The notes: generated by a model not told the origin, from the sequence alone. Counted from the first letter of the stretch, positions 1 to 8,180 are shown. The stretch is 10,040 nt of DNA from Phycisphaerae bacterium (GCA_012514125.1 JAAZAW010000310.1:1-10040); one strand, 5' to 3'. Made by a program: numbers and translations.

Positions 1-1
1 A

Positions 2-604
2 GCGTCGTGTTTCGCGTATTTCAACTTCATTCCCGTAGGACGCGGCAAGGGCATGGTGCATCAGGACATCACACCGCAGCAACGGGAAAAACTGCTCGTC
101 AAACTTAACGGCTATATCCAGAAGGGCCAGATCGGCATCATCAGTACCTGTCCGCAATTTGGACGGGTGTGTCTGGGCAATTCACCGGTTTATGCCGGCA
201 GAGTGGCCGCTTCGCATTGCGGGTCGGGCAGTGGTGTCAAGGCCCGTGTGATCGCCAAATATCTCGGCGGCTGCGGAGCCGGCCGAACGTATGTTTGCAT
301 TCAACCCAATGGCAATGTTACCCCCTGTGTCTATATGCCTGACAGGGTCATGGGAAATTTGCGAAATCACACCCTCCAGCAAATCGTCGATTCAAGTCCG
401 CTTTGGAACTTGCTCAACGATCGAGACGATCGTTGGGGCCATTGCAAGGAATGCACCTTCCGTTATTATTGCGGCGGCTGTCGTGCCCGTGCCGATGCCT
501 ATTACGATGACCCTGCCGGACCCGACCCGGGTTGCATCTTCAATATCGACCATTGGGATAAACTGGTAGCCGAAACATCTACAGTTCCCGCTGATAACTC
601 TTGA
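2..604 (+). CDS. Radical SAM protein, C-terminal SPASM-domain part (5' truncated by window edge)
   Basis: The reading frame is open from base 2, so the true start lies upstream and only 200 C-terminal residues are visible. The opening FNFIPVGRG segment resembles the end of a radical SAM barrel; the CxxxCxxC motif that would bind the SAM cluster is outside the window. Numbered from base 2, cysteines fit the SPASM pattern for auxiliary Fe-S clusters: C91-X12-G-X4-C109, then C148-X2-C151-X5-C157-X2-C160, then C178. Extra cysteines occur at 50, 57, 73 and 99. The Asn-Gly around residue 103 and the following VTPC are usual for SPASM proteins. Family members modify peptides or make cofactors (PqqE, AhbD, NirJ, anaerobic sulfatase maturases). 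Which of these it is cannot be said without the N-terminus, and no peptide substrate gene is visible. The 3' end overlaps the convergent gene by 26 bp. The SPASM assignment is secure; the function is not. Confidence 0.88.
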   Translation, partial: ASCFAYFNFIPVGRGKGMVHQDITPQQREKLLVKLNGYIQKGQIGIISTCPQFGRVCLGNSPVYAGRVAASHCGSGSGVKARVIAKYLGGCGAGRTYVCIQPNGNVTPCVYMPDRVMGNLRNHTLQQIVDSSPLWNLLNDRDDRWGHCKECTFRYYCGGCRARADAYYDDPAGPDPGCIFNIDHWDKLVAETSTVPADNS

Positions 605-1730
605 TGTATTTTTGGGCGACAAAGAACTCCATCGCCTGATCGAGATTTGAAAAGACCCGTGTTGCCGTCTCCGTGATAAACGGACTTGGCTCGATCTGGG
701 CCGTCCAGATCACATACGCCTCTCTGGCGCTCTCATGAGCGTGCTGAAGTTCGCGTTCGACACCACTCGATAATATCGGTTTGCCGTTTTCGTCGCACGG
801 GATATAACTGATGATCATATCCGACTGCTCGATGAACTTGAAATCCCGGGCATAAATCTGGCCGTGAATATCGCCCGCACAGGTCAGAATTTGATCGACA
901 TCGAATTGAATTTCTTCCCCAAGCACCGATACCGTGACGAACCGATGTCCCTGTTCCGCCGCCTTGACGGCCAGATTGTGCAATTCCTTGTCCTCCAGAT
1001 CGCCCGGATCGAAACAAGTGAAATGTTCCGCAATAGTTCGCCGAAATCGATCGATCTCCTCCTGCACTTTCGAAAGCCCGCGAACATGACTCATCGGAAA
1101 ACTTGCGTAGACTTTCTTGTATTTCGGCTCAAAAATCAATCGATAAAGGGATTGTATCGTTCGCATCGATTCACGCCGCGGCATGACATAAAAACATCCG
1201 TATCCGCGTGTCACGGTCGCCAGAACATCGGTGGCCAGAATTTCTTCCTCCCGCCAGACCAGCAGGTCCTTAATGGTATGATCCAGATCGTGGCTTCGCA
1301 GCAATCGAGCATGGACCGCATCCACATCGTCGATTAACGTAATGAACATGTTAGGCTGAAGTTTTCGAATCAAATCGTGATCAAACGCTGAAAATAAACC
1401 GTGCCGCCAGCGAAACGTCGCATGGGTATTGACGATAATGTTTTTCATGTTTTCCGCCTGGGCAAGAATATCCCGAAAAACCGCTCGCCGAAGTGAATTA
1501 AGCCGTGAAATCGGTAAATCCAGAATCCGCCCCGGTGTCACATCCGGAGCTTCACGATACATCATCTCGCCCACATTAAATAACGTCGCTTCCATACCGT
1601 TACTCGCCGCCAGGGAAATGACCTGTTCCAGGAAAGGCTGTTTATCCAGCCCGACTTGCCCGGTAACAATAACCCGCATTCCTTCGTGGTGGAATAATTC
1701 ACTGTCGTTAAAAAGTTTTGCCGTCTCCAT
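579..1730 (-). CDS. Two-domain protein: P-loop (adenylate-kinase-like) N-terminus plus nucleoside deoxyribosyltransferase-like C-terminus
   Basis: The protein is 383 residues from ATG 1730. A TTG two codons upstream (1736) is also possible, and M18 (1679) immediately precedes the first beta-strand. ATG 1730 is preferred because an AGG lies 8 nt upstream, though the ribosome site is weak. Residues about 18-190 look like a P-loop NTPase of adenylate/shikimate-kinase type: strand MRVIVTG, then a loop GQVGLDKQ (22-29) in the Walker A position. A central strand IIVNTHATFRWR and a later ITLIDDVDAVHARL segment look like the core strands and lid region. Residues about 203-375 resemble the nucleoside 2-deoxyribosyltransferase fold: strand KKVYASFPMSHV, then DFKFIEQSDMIISYIP, then SSGVERELQHAHESARE before strand AYVIW. 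The Ser-Ser-Gly...Glu helix start is where that family keeps its catalytic glutamate. The Walker A loop is degenerate, with Asp and Gln where Gly and Ser/Thr are usual, so ATP use is doubtful. It lies 54 bp beyond polX on the same strand. The domain calls come from pattern reading and the function is unknown. Confidence 0.75.
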   Translation of the reverse strand: METAKLFNDSELFHHEGMRVIVTGQVGLDKQPFLEQVISLAASNGMEATLFNVGEMMYREAPDVTPGRILDLPISRLNSLRRAVFRDILAQAENMKNIIVNTHATFRWRHGLFSAFDHDLIRKLQPNMFITLIDDVDAVHARLLRSHDLDHTIKDLLVWREEEILATDVLATVTRGYGCFYVMPRRESMRTIQSLYRLIFEPKYKKVYASFPMSHVRGLSKVQEEIDRFRRTIAEHFTCFDPGDLEDKELHNLAVKAAEQGHRFVTVSVLGEEIQFDVDQILTCAGDIHGQIYARDFKFIEQSDMIISYIPCDENGKPILSSGVERELQHAHESAREAYVIWTAQIEPSPFITETATRVFSNLDQAMEFFVAQKYIKSYQREL

Positions 1731-1758
1731 GCTCAATGCCTGTTATCTTTTCATTTAT

Positions 1759-1793
1759 AAAAAAGGCCTCACCAATGGTCAGAGTTATTTTTT
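1759..1793 (-). terminator. Putative intrinsic terminator at the end of polX
   Basis: Read on the minus strand, an A6 run is followed by a small hairpin with arms CTC..ACC and GGT..GAG around an ATT loop, with a 2-nt bulge in the left arm. It then continues as GCC and a T6 run. The A and T runs can pair, so it could also act on transcripts from the other strand. The left A-run overlaps the last codons of polX. The stem is short and bulged, so strength is uncertain and read-through into the 579-1730 gene is plausible. Confidence 0.4.
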
Positions 1794-3497
1794 CAGTAAT
1801 TTGAGAAATTCGTTCCTGGGCAGGGTGTTGACCACATCTTTCGTTTCAAGCCAACCGCGACGCGCGGTATAAATGCCGTAACGCATATTATCCAACGAAG
1901 CGATATCGTGCGAATCGGTGCCGATCAGGATCTTCGCCCCGGCTTCGCGAGCTTGCTTCAGATGCACATCCTTCAGATCAAGCCTCATCCAGTGCGCGTT
2001 AAGTTCAAGCCAGGTATTTGTTTCAACCGCATGGTTGATGATGGCTGCCATATCCATTTCCGATGCTTCTCTCTGGCCGATAAGCCTGCATGTCGGATGA
2101 CCGATTGCTCGAACATGCGGATTGTCCATTGCCGCTAAAAGACGATGAGTCATTTTTTCGCTCGATTGTCCAAGTCCGGAATGAACCGACGCGATAACAA
2201 GATCAAGCTCTGCCATCAAGGCATCGTCGTAATCAATTCGGCCGTCGAGATGAATATCGACTTCCGAACCCATCAACACCGCGATATCTTTATGATATTT
2301 TTTACCCGCCTGTCGAACATGGCGAATGTGCTCTTTGAGTCGATCCGGGTCAAGTCCGCCGGCGACGCGCGAACTGGTCGAATGATCCGTGATGCACATA
2401 TACTCATATCCCTTCGCGATGCACCCCTCGATCATTTCTTCAATCGTACATCGTCCATCACTGGCAAGAGTGTGCATATGTAAATCACCCTTGATATCAG
2501 CCTGTTCGATCAATTTCGGGAGCTGATTCGCATTTTCAATTTCCCCGCGATTTTCTCGTAATTCAGGCGCAATCCACGGCAGGCCGAGTTTGGCATAAAT
2601 TCCTTCTTCCGTTTCACCCGTCAGACGACGCTCATCTTCAAAAAGACCATATTCGTTAAGCTTCCACTTTTTCTTTATCGCGATTTCTCGTAACTGAATA
2701 TTGTGATCTTTATTACCGGTGAAGTATTGTAACGCCGAGCCGAAACTTTCGTTGGGCACAACGCGAATATCAACCTGAATATCATCAGTGATTCGAACCG
2801 ACGCCTTTGTCTCACCCAAAGACAGCACTTCGCGAACCTGCGGAAACTCGGTAATTTTCTTCAGGATTTTTTCGCCCTCGTTCGCCTCGATCAACAAATC
2901 GATATCGCCGATGGTTTCCGCTCGCCGGCGAAGGGAACCGCCGATTTCGACTTTCTTTATACCCTCGAGCTTACGAAGCGACTCCTGAATTTCTTCCGCA
3001 ATCGGCAGAACAATCCCTAAAAGTTTTCTGCCTGCCGATCGGGTGATAAAATCCAATCCTTTTTTGATGTTTTCAATTTTTTTCGGCCCCATGCCGGGCA
3101 ATTTTTCAAACTGACCGGTTCGCAAACTTTTAACCAGTCCTTCGAGGTCTTCCACACCCAATTGCTTCCATGCCGTTGCCACGGTCTTGGGCCCCATGCC
3201 TGGAATTTTCAGAAGGGTAACCAGACCGTGAGGCACTTTTTTGAGCAAATCCTCCCTCGCAGAGATTTTTCCCGTCTGGAGATATTCTTCTATCTTTTTT
3301 TCCGTGCGATCGCCGATCCCGCGAATCTGGGAAAGTTTCCCCGCAGCCTGCAGCGCCGCGATGTCTTCCGACAGGTCTTCGATGGCTCTGGCAGCATTCC
3401 GATATGAATTGATCCGGAATGCGTTTTCGCCGGAAATCTCCAGTAAGTCCGCGATTTCATTAAAGATCGAAGCAATTTCTTTATTTCTCATCGCCAT
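1785..3497 (-). CDS. polX: DNA polymerase/3'-5' exonuclease PolX
   Basis: Family X DNA polymerase fused to a PHP nuclease, 570 residues, the usual full length for bacterial PolX. It fills short gaps in DNA repair; the PHP domain gives metal-dependent 3'-5' exonuclease and end-processing activity. Helix-hairpin-helix motifs lie near 55-73, 95-110 (LLKIPGMGPKTV) and 130-144 (FEKLPGMGPKKI). The nucleotidyltransferase core has GGS at 186-188 and the catalytic metal pair D198/D200 in GDIDLLI, with the third aspartate D243 in VDIRVV. The PHP domain begins about 335 and keeps its metal ligands: H340/H342 (DLHMHT), D371/H372 (ITDHS), E412, H439, H467 and D528/H530 (GTDSHD). All key residues are intact, so both activities are expected. 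ATG 3497 is chosen because GGAGGG (3507-3512) lies 9 nt upstream; M3 at 3491 is the alternative. It lies 69 bp downstream of the activase gene on the same strand, with no recognised terminator between. Confidence 0.97.
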   Translation of the reverse strand: MAMRNKEIASIFNEIADLLEISGENAFRINSYRNAARAIEDLSEDIAALQAAGKLSQIRGIGDRTEKKIEEYLQTGKISAREDLLKKVPHGLVTLLKIPGMGPKTVATAWKQLGVEDLEGLVKSLRTGQFEKLPGMGPKKIENIKKGLDFITRSAGRKLLGIVLPIAEEIQESLRKLEGIKKVEIGGSLRRRAETIGDIDLLIEANEGEKILKKITEFPQVREVLSLGETKASVRITDDIQVDIRVVPNESFGSALQYFTGNKDHNIQLREIAIKKKWKLNEYGLFEDERRLTGETEEGIYAKLGLPWIAPELRENRGEIENANQLPKLIEQADIKGDLHMHTLASDGRCTIEEMIEGCIAKGYEYMCITDHSTSSRVAGGLDPDRLKEHIRHVRQAGKKYHKDIAVLMGSEVDIHLDGRIDYDDALMAELDLVIASVHSGLGQSSEKMTHRLLAAMDNPHVRAIGHPTCRLIGQREASEMDMAAIINHAVETNTWLELNAHWMRLDLKDVHLKQAREAGAKILIGTDSHDIASLDNMRYGIYTARRGWLETKDVVNTLPRNEFLKLLKK

Positions 3498-3566
3498 GCT
3501 GAATTGCCCTCCGTATTTGCCATCAGCATCTTTGTAATAGAGTGTAAAACGTCAACAATGCCTCGA

Positions 3567-6500
3567 TTAACTCTGATGTCCTGCCGCGATAAGTTCCTTA
3601 CCGACACAGTGCTTTCGCGACTGGAACGATTTCGCCTGATCTACAAACGCCTCCAGACGTGTATCGAGTGTCGGATCGCCCTGGCCGTCGAAAGTCAACG
3701 TGATGGCTGGAATACCGTGGAGGTCCTGCGTCAGTTTCTTCATCACCGAACTTACAATCGTCGTCGGCATGCACGTAAACGGTCCGACGCTGATCAACCC
3801 GTCCACTCCGTTATGAGCGTATTCGATCATCTTGCCCACCGATAACGCTGCTTCACCTTCAAACGAATCGTGAATATAGGGATTCGCCAACGCCAGCGTT
3901 TCTTCCACGGGCGATTCTTCCATTCCCGGAACCAACCCCGCGAACGGCGCCGCGAGCCTGCGTTCCATGCCCTGTTGCACACGGTCCTTGATCCAATTGA
4001 ACGCAAACGTCCTGTATAGACCTTCCCGCAACGAACTGCGCTTTCGTGTGAAATTCGTATAATACATCCATTCCGCAAAACTCGAAAGCGAACACTGTGC
4101 TCCCATCGCCTCGAGTCGATGAATCAAATAATTATTGCTCACCGTATGGCTGCGAACATAAATTTCGCCCACAATACCAATATGCGGTTTGGCGACCGAA
4201 CGATCGACCTTGATTCGGCTAAATGCCTTGGCCGCGTCCTTCATCACCGCGATGACCTCTTTTTCGCTCTTGCCATCCTCAATCGTCCGGCATACACGTT
4301 CCATAAATTCATTGTAAACCGCGTTCGTCTCGCCGGCGGATATCTCATAAGGTCGAATCGCCAGTCTCGCCTTGCTCAACACGTCGATGGCTGCAATCCC
4401 GTTCCACGCCATTCGCGTCGGATCTTTCTTAAATTGCTTGAAGTCGTCATAAAAACTCTTGTCCTGCGACGGTGAAATCACCGGCACGGTCGAATGCCCC
4501 ACTTCCTTGAGCACCTGTCGATGCAAACAGTTATACTGCCCGAATCGGCAAGGCCCTGAACCGCCCGGCATGAAAAACGCCGTCTTGTTCGCGTCGCAAT
4601 CGTCTGATTCGAGTTTCTTGAGCATATCGCCCGTTGTCACAATACACGGCAAACACTCCTTGCCCGTCGTATAACGCCGTCCAAGCTCCATCGCATGCTG
4701 ATCCGCCAACGGCAAGACCTCCGAAGGTTGTCCGCACGACCGAAATGCCGCCGTCAAAGCAAAGGAATGATCACCCATCCACGGAATGTAAATCTTACGC
4801 TGCGAGCAATCAATTTTCGGCTTGGCCAGCTCTTCTTCGCGTAACGGAGGAATCGTCATATCGCCCGCGTTCTTGAGCGATTCAAAAAACGCCTCAAGCC
4901 GCGTCACCACACCCGCATCCGCACTGTGCTCGTCGATCTCCAACATCAGACAGGGTTTCGGGTCCATCAAATCCTTAAAGAATGTCGTAATAAATGAATC
5001 AGGCCCGCAACTGAAATTGGACAGATAAATCGCATTAAGCCGCGGATCGTTGCGAACCAGCTTGCACGCCTTCAAAATCTTCTGGCCATACTTCCAGTAC
5101 ATCCCGTCCTTTTCCTGGAATCGCGCATTTGACATATATTCTGAAATATCCAGAAAATCTAAGGGAATCGTCAAAATCCCAAGCTTGCGAACTTTGCCCG
5201 GAATATCCAGACTGATTCCCGCGTCACAACCATTGTAAGGCCGCGATATCAGGACCACCGCCCGATCCTCGGGACCAAGCTGATCAAGAATCTCTCGCCC
5301 GCGTCGCCGGCAATTCTCTTCAAATTCTTCCTGAACATCCCAGGCAACTTTCATCGCCTTTTCGATCTGCTTCTTTGAAACGCCCAACTCCTTTGCCAGA
5401 GGCGACATGCACTTCATCAGCACCTTCCAGCCGTCCTGGAACCGAATGTGCGGACTCAACAATTTAACACCCTGACTTTCCGGATCCAACGCCACCTTGA
5501 TCTGATAAGGAAACGTCTGGACATACGGGCAAAGCTGGTTGTTAATCCTCGGCTCTTCCCGTTCCATCGATACCACGCTCGGAATCCACAAATAGTCAGG
5601 TTTCTTTTCCAGCAGATCGATCACATGCCCATGAGCCACCTTCACCGGAAAACAAGGCTGCGACAACACCGCCTCGACTCCCTCGCGAATCAGGCTCTTC
5701 GTCGATGCCGAACTCACAATAGGCTCAAATCCAAGCTCATCAAAAAACGTCCCCCACATCGGCAAAAACTGATAATTGCTCAACGCCATCGGAATGCCGA
5801 CCGTCTTGCGATTTCCACTCGCACGCCGCGTCACTCTGGCGTATTTTTCCAGCATCTGCTGGCGTTCCGCAAATAAATTCGGAATCTTGTTGTTTCGCTC
5901 CTCCTGAGATTTCTTGACGTTATACCGGTCGCATCGCGATCCATAATACAACGGCTCCGAACCTTCAATAACGACCTCGTTGATCTCGCAGTTATTCGAG
6001 CAATGCGTACACTCGAACGATTTGATTTCATACTTCCGCTGCGAAACATCAAAGCCGCGGAATTGACTCTTGCTCCCCTCAGGCTGAGTATCCATATAAC
6101 GCTTAGCCAGAATCGCCACACCAATCGCTCCCGTCACCTCATGGTGGGGCGGAACCGTTATCGTTTTACCCGTCACCGCCTCAAACGCCGCCACAACGCC
6201 TTTATTGAACGCCGTCCCGCCCTGGAAGAAAATTCGATTGCCGATCTTTCGGTGTCCAACGACCCGGTTAAGATAGTTCGTCACAATCGAATAGCAAAGT
6301 CCGGAAACCAACTCGTCCACCTTCGCCCCTTGCTGCTGGTAGTTGATCAGGTCCGACTCCATGAATACCGTACAACGCTCACCCAGACGAATCGGCGACT
6401 CCGCATTGAGCGCCATATCGCTGAATTCCGTCTTGATATTAATCCCCAGTCGTTCCGCCTGCTCTTCCAAAAACGACCCCGTCCCCGCCGCGCATGCGTG

Positions 6501-7922
6501 GTTCATCTCAAAATCCACCACCACACCGTTAGCCAGCGAAATATACTTCGAATCCTGTCCGCCGATTTCAAAAATCGTATCAACCGTCGGATCGATGAAC
6601 GCCGCCGCCGTCGCCTGTGCCGTGATTTCGTTCACCACCGTATCCGCCCCGACAAAATCACCCGTCAAATACCGACCGGACCCCGTCGTCGCAACACCGC
6701 AGATCTCGACCCGATCTCCCAGAAATCCGCCGACCTCGATCAACCCCTTCCGAACCGCCTCCAAAGGCCTGCCCGCCGTCATCAAATAGGACTTGGCCAG
6801 TACTCGGCACTGCGGATCGATCGCGACAACATTCGTACTGATCGACCCAACATCGATCCCCAGATAAACCGGAACTTTCTGGTCCGCCGGCGTCTTCCCG
6901 AAAACTTCGTCCGTCGCCGTTCCCATATCCGGATAACCATCCGTAGGCTTTTTCAGTTTCGCCAGACGATGCCCGATCGTCTGCTGCGATTTCAAATACT
7001 CCCGTAACGCATGAAGATTAATCTCCGCACAACTCTGGCCGTCCCAGTCGCGACGGGCCAATAACGCCCCCCCGATCGCTCCCGTCACCGCATGTTGCTC
7101 GGGAACAATAAATTCCTCACTTTTCTTGACTTCCAGCACCTCACGCAGTGCCCGAACCACCCCCTGGTTATAGGCCACTCCGCCGCAAAAGACGATCGGA
7201 ACCGAAAAGTCTTTCCCCTGTCCCAGATTACTCCGCAGATTTCTTGCCAATCCAAAACACAACCCCGCCACAATATCGTAAACCGGCGTTGCCTTCTGCT
7301 GTAAGTGAATCATGTCCGATTTGGCAAAAACCGAACAACGTCCCGCCACCCGCGGCGGTATTTCCGACTGCAATGCCAGTTTTCCAAACTCATCTTCGAT
7401 ATGAACCCCCAACCGCGATGCCTGCTGATCCAGGAACGACCCCGTCCCCGCCGCACACGCCGTATTCATCGCAAAATCTTCAATCCCCGACATGTCGTTC
7501 GGGTCGCTCGAAAGGAACAGAATCTTACTGTCCTGTCCGCCCATCTCAACAACCGTTCTCGCCGTCGGCACCAGCATCCGAACCGCCGCCGCCTGACAAC
7601 TTAATTCATTGATAAACTTCGCATCCATCAACTTGCAGATAAATCGCCCCGCCGTTCCTGTCCCCGCAAGTGTCGCGATATTCTTTTCCGGATATCGATG
7701 CAAAATTTCATCCAGAAGATCATAGGCAACCTTCACCGGTTGACCATAATGTCGACAATAACGCTGATCGACCACCTTGCCATTTTTGTCCAGCACCGCC
7801 ATCTTAACGGCAATCGATCCTACATCAAAACCAATATGGACTGTTCTATCACCGGAATGTTCCATCCCCGTCGGAATGGATTGGGCCGAGTGACTCATGT
7901 TTGCTTTCGTCGTATGCGGCAT
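3567..7922 (-). CDS. Giant acyl-CoA dehydratase activase fusion: two tandem activase domains plus DUF2229/HgdB-like lobes
   Basis: Product of 1451 residues, numbered from ATG 7922. The family couples ATP hydrolysis to injection of a low-potential electron from a [4Fe-4S] cluster into a partner Fe-S protein, classically (R)-2-hydroxyacyl-CoA dehydratase or benzoyl-CoA reductase. Activase domain 1 (about 29-290) has the phosphate loop GFDVGS, GGQDSK near 128-133, C156 in ACAAGTGSFL and C196 in GRCSVF. Domain 2 (about 351-610) repeats these: GIDVGS, GGQDSK, C477 in ACAAGTGSFL and C517 in ERCTVF. A segment with C638-X2-C641-X3-C645-X18-C664 follows. Residues about 705-1010 look like DUF2229 (CoA-enzyme-activase-associated) and 1040-1430 like a second HgdB-type lobe. 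These carry conserved-looking cysteines at 757, 972, 1090, 1093, 1125, 1132 and 1384. A start at 7946 is open but has no ribosome site; AAGGGAGAG sits before ATG 7922. It is cytosolic, with no signal or membrane segment. Fusions of this size occur in anaerobes, usually with unknown substrate. It is likely first in a three-gene run with polX, and divergent from the regulator. Confidence 0.93.
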   Translation of the reverse strand: MPHTTKANMSHSAQSIPTGMEHSGDRTVHIGFDVGSIAVKMAVLDKNGKVVDQRYCRHYGQPVKVAYDLLDEILHRYPEKNIATLAGTGTAGRFICKLMDAKFINELSCQAAAVRMLVPTARTVVEMGGQDSKILFLSSDPNDMSGIEDFAMNTACAAGTGSFLDQQASRLGVHIEDEFGKLALQSEIPPRVAGRCSVFAKSDMIHLQQKATPVYDIVAGLCFGLARNLRSNLGQGKDFSVPIVFCGGVAYNQGVVRALREVLEVKKSEEFIVPEQHAVTGAIGGALLARRDWDGQSCAEINLHALREYLKSQQTIGHRLAKLKKPTDGYPDMGTATDEVFGKTPADQKVPVYLGIDVGSISTNVVAIDPQCRVLAKSYLMTAGRPLEAVRKGLIEVGGFLGDRVEICGVATTGSGRYLTGDFVGADTVVNEITAQATAAAFIDPTVDTIFEIGGQDSKYISLANGVVVDFEMNHACAAGTGSFLEEQAERLGINIKTEFSDMALNAESPIRLGERCTVFMESDLINYQQQGAKVDELVSGLCYSIVTNYLNRVVGHRKIGNRIFFQGGTAFNKGVVAAFEAVTGKTITVPPHHEVTGAIGVAILAKRYMDTQPEGSKSQFRGFDVSQRKYEIKSFECTHCSNNCEINEVVIEGSEPLYYGSRCDRYNVKKSQEERNNKIPNLFAERQQMLEKYARVTRRASGNRKTVGIPMALSNYQFLPMWGTFFDELGFEPIVSSASTKSLIREGVEAVLSQPCFPVKVAHGHVIDLLEKKPDYLWIPSVVSMEREEPRINNQLCPYVQTFPYQIKVALDPESQGVKLLSPHIRFQDGWKVLMKCMSPLAKELGVSKKQIEKAMKVAWDVQEEFEENCRRRGREILDQLGPEDRAVVLISRPYNGCDAGISLDIPGKVRKLGILTIPLDFLDISEYMSNARFQEKDGMYWKYGQKILKACKLVRNDPRLNAIYLSNFSCGPDSFITTFFKDLMDPKPCLMLEIDEHSADAGVVTRLEAFFESLKNAGDMTIPPLREEELAKPKIDCSQRKIYIPWMGDHSFALTAAFRSCGQPSEVLPLADQHAMELGRRYTTGKECLPCIVTTGDMLKKLESDDCDANKTAFFMPGGSGPCRFGQYNCLHRQVLKEVGHSTVPVISPSQDKSFYDDFKQFKKDPTRMAWNGIAAIDVLSKARLAIRPYEISAGETNAVYNEFMERVCRTIEDGKSEKEVIAVMKDAAKAFSRIKVDRSVAKPHIGIVGEIYVRSHTVSNNYLIHRLEAMGAQCSLSSFAEWMYYTNFTRKRSSLREGLYRTFAFNWIKDRVQQGMERRLAAPFAGLVPGMEESPVEETLALANPYIHDSFEGEAALSVGKMIEYAHNGVDGLISVGPFTCMPTTIVSSVMKKLTQDLHGIPAITLTFDGQGDPTLDTRLEAFVDQAKSFQSRKHCVGKELIAAGHQS

Positions 7923-7926
7923 AAAA

Positions 7927-7935
7927 CTCTCCCTT
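7927..7935 (-). promoter_or_regulatory. Shine-Dalgarno site fixing the activase-fusion start at 7922
   Basis: On the minus strand AAGGGAGAG ends 4 nt before ATG 7922, and its GGGAG core is 6 nt away, a normal spacing. The upstream in-frame ATG at 7946 has no purine-rich site before it. Translation therefore most likely begins at 7922, with residues MPHTTKANM. Confidence 0.7.
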
Positions 7936-7965
7936 ATCTCTCGCATGTCGTTACGTTGTTTCTCT

Positions 7966-7985
7966 ACTTCACTTCACTTCACTTC
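7966..7985. repeat. Tandem pentanucleotide repeat ACTTC x4
   Basis: Four perfect head-to-tail copies of ACTTC on the plus strand (GAAGT on the minus strand). They lie 44-63 bp upstream of the activase start codon, in its leader or promoter. Copy number in such a tract can change by slippage, which would alter spacing upstream of the gene. Nothing in the sequence shows that it does so here. Confidence 0.9.
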
Positions 7986-8125
7986 TATAAACCTTCACCC
8001 TCAACTTTTTTATCATCAGCCGGGGGAATGCGTTTATTCTATCGTTTTTTCTGTCCAACGGATCGTTTTTCTACCAAACCCCACGCCGATGGACCAATCT
8101 CTATTATACAGATTCTTTTTTCTAA

Positions 8126-8137
8126 CAAAAGGTTTTG
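8126..8137. promoter_or_regulatory. Small dyad CAAAA-GG-TTTTG overlapping the regulator promoter
   Basis: Five-base arms CAAAA and TTTTG around GG overlap the proposed -35 hexamer of the regulator gene. An operator for autoregulation or for the divergent transcript is possible. The region is AT-rich, so chance is a real alternative. Confidence 0.25.
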
Positions 8138-8162
8138 ATTGAAGAAGAATGAGAAATATAAT
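8135..8162 (+). promoter_or_regulatory. Predicted sigma-70-type promoter for the NifA-like regulator
   Basis: TTGATT (8135-8140) is followed after 16 nt by a perfect TATAAT (8157-8162). The expected transcript start near 8169 leaves a leader of about 30 nt before ATG 8201. This is the best promoter match in the divergent region and points to housekeeping-sigma transcription of the regulator. Confidence 0.6.
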
Positions 8163-8166
8163 AAAT

Positions 8167-8180
8167 ATACATTTTTGTAT
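8167..8180. promoter_or_regulatory. Dyad ATACA-TTTT-TGTAT at the predicted transcript start
   Basis: Five-base arms around a T4 spacer sit just downstream of the -10 box, where a repressor site or a weak leader hairpin could act. The sequence is all-AT apart from one C/G pair, so significance is low. Confidence 0.2.

Noticed and set aside
3498..3566. Possible separate promoter for polX: TTGACG on the minus strand in the gap after the activase fusion
   Set aside because: No acceptable -10 box at 16-18 nt (best 3/6), so co-transcription from upstream is at least as likely.
6003..7007. Long open frame on the plus strand (334 codons) opposite the activase fusion
   Set aside because: It is very rich in Arg, His and Ile with no recognisable motif, and lies wholly antisense to a clearly coding, domain-rich frame. 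Lack of stops reflects the codon use of the real gene.
8020..8065. TAGAAT preceded by TTGGAC on the minus strand as a promoter for the activase fusion
   Set aside because: The spacing is only 11 nt, too short for a sigma-70 promoter, and no better -35 is in position.
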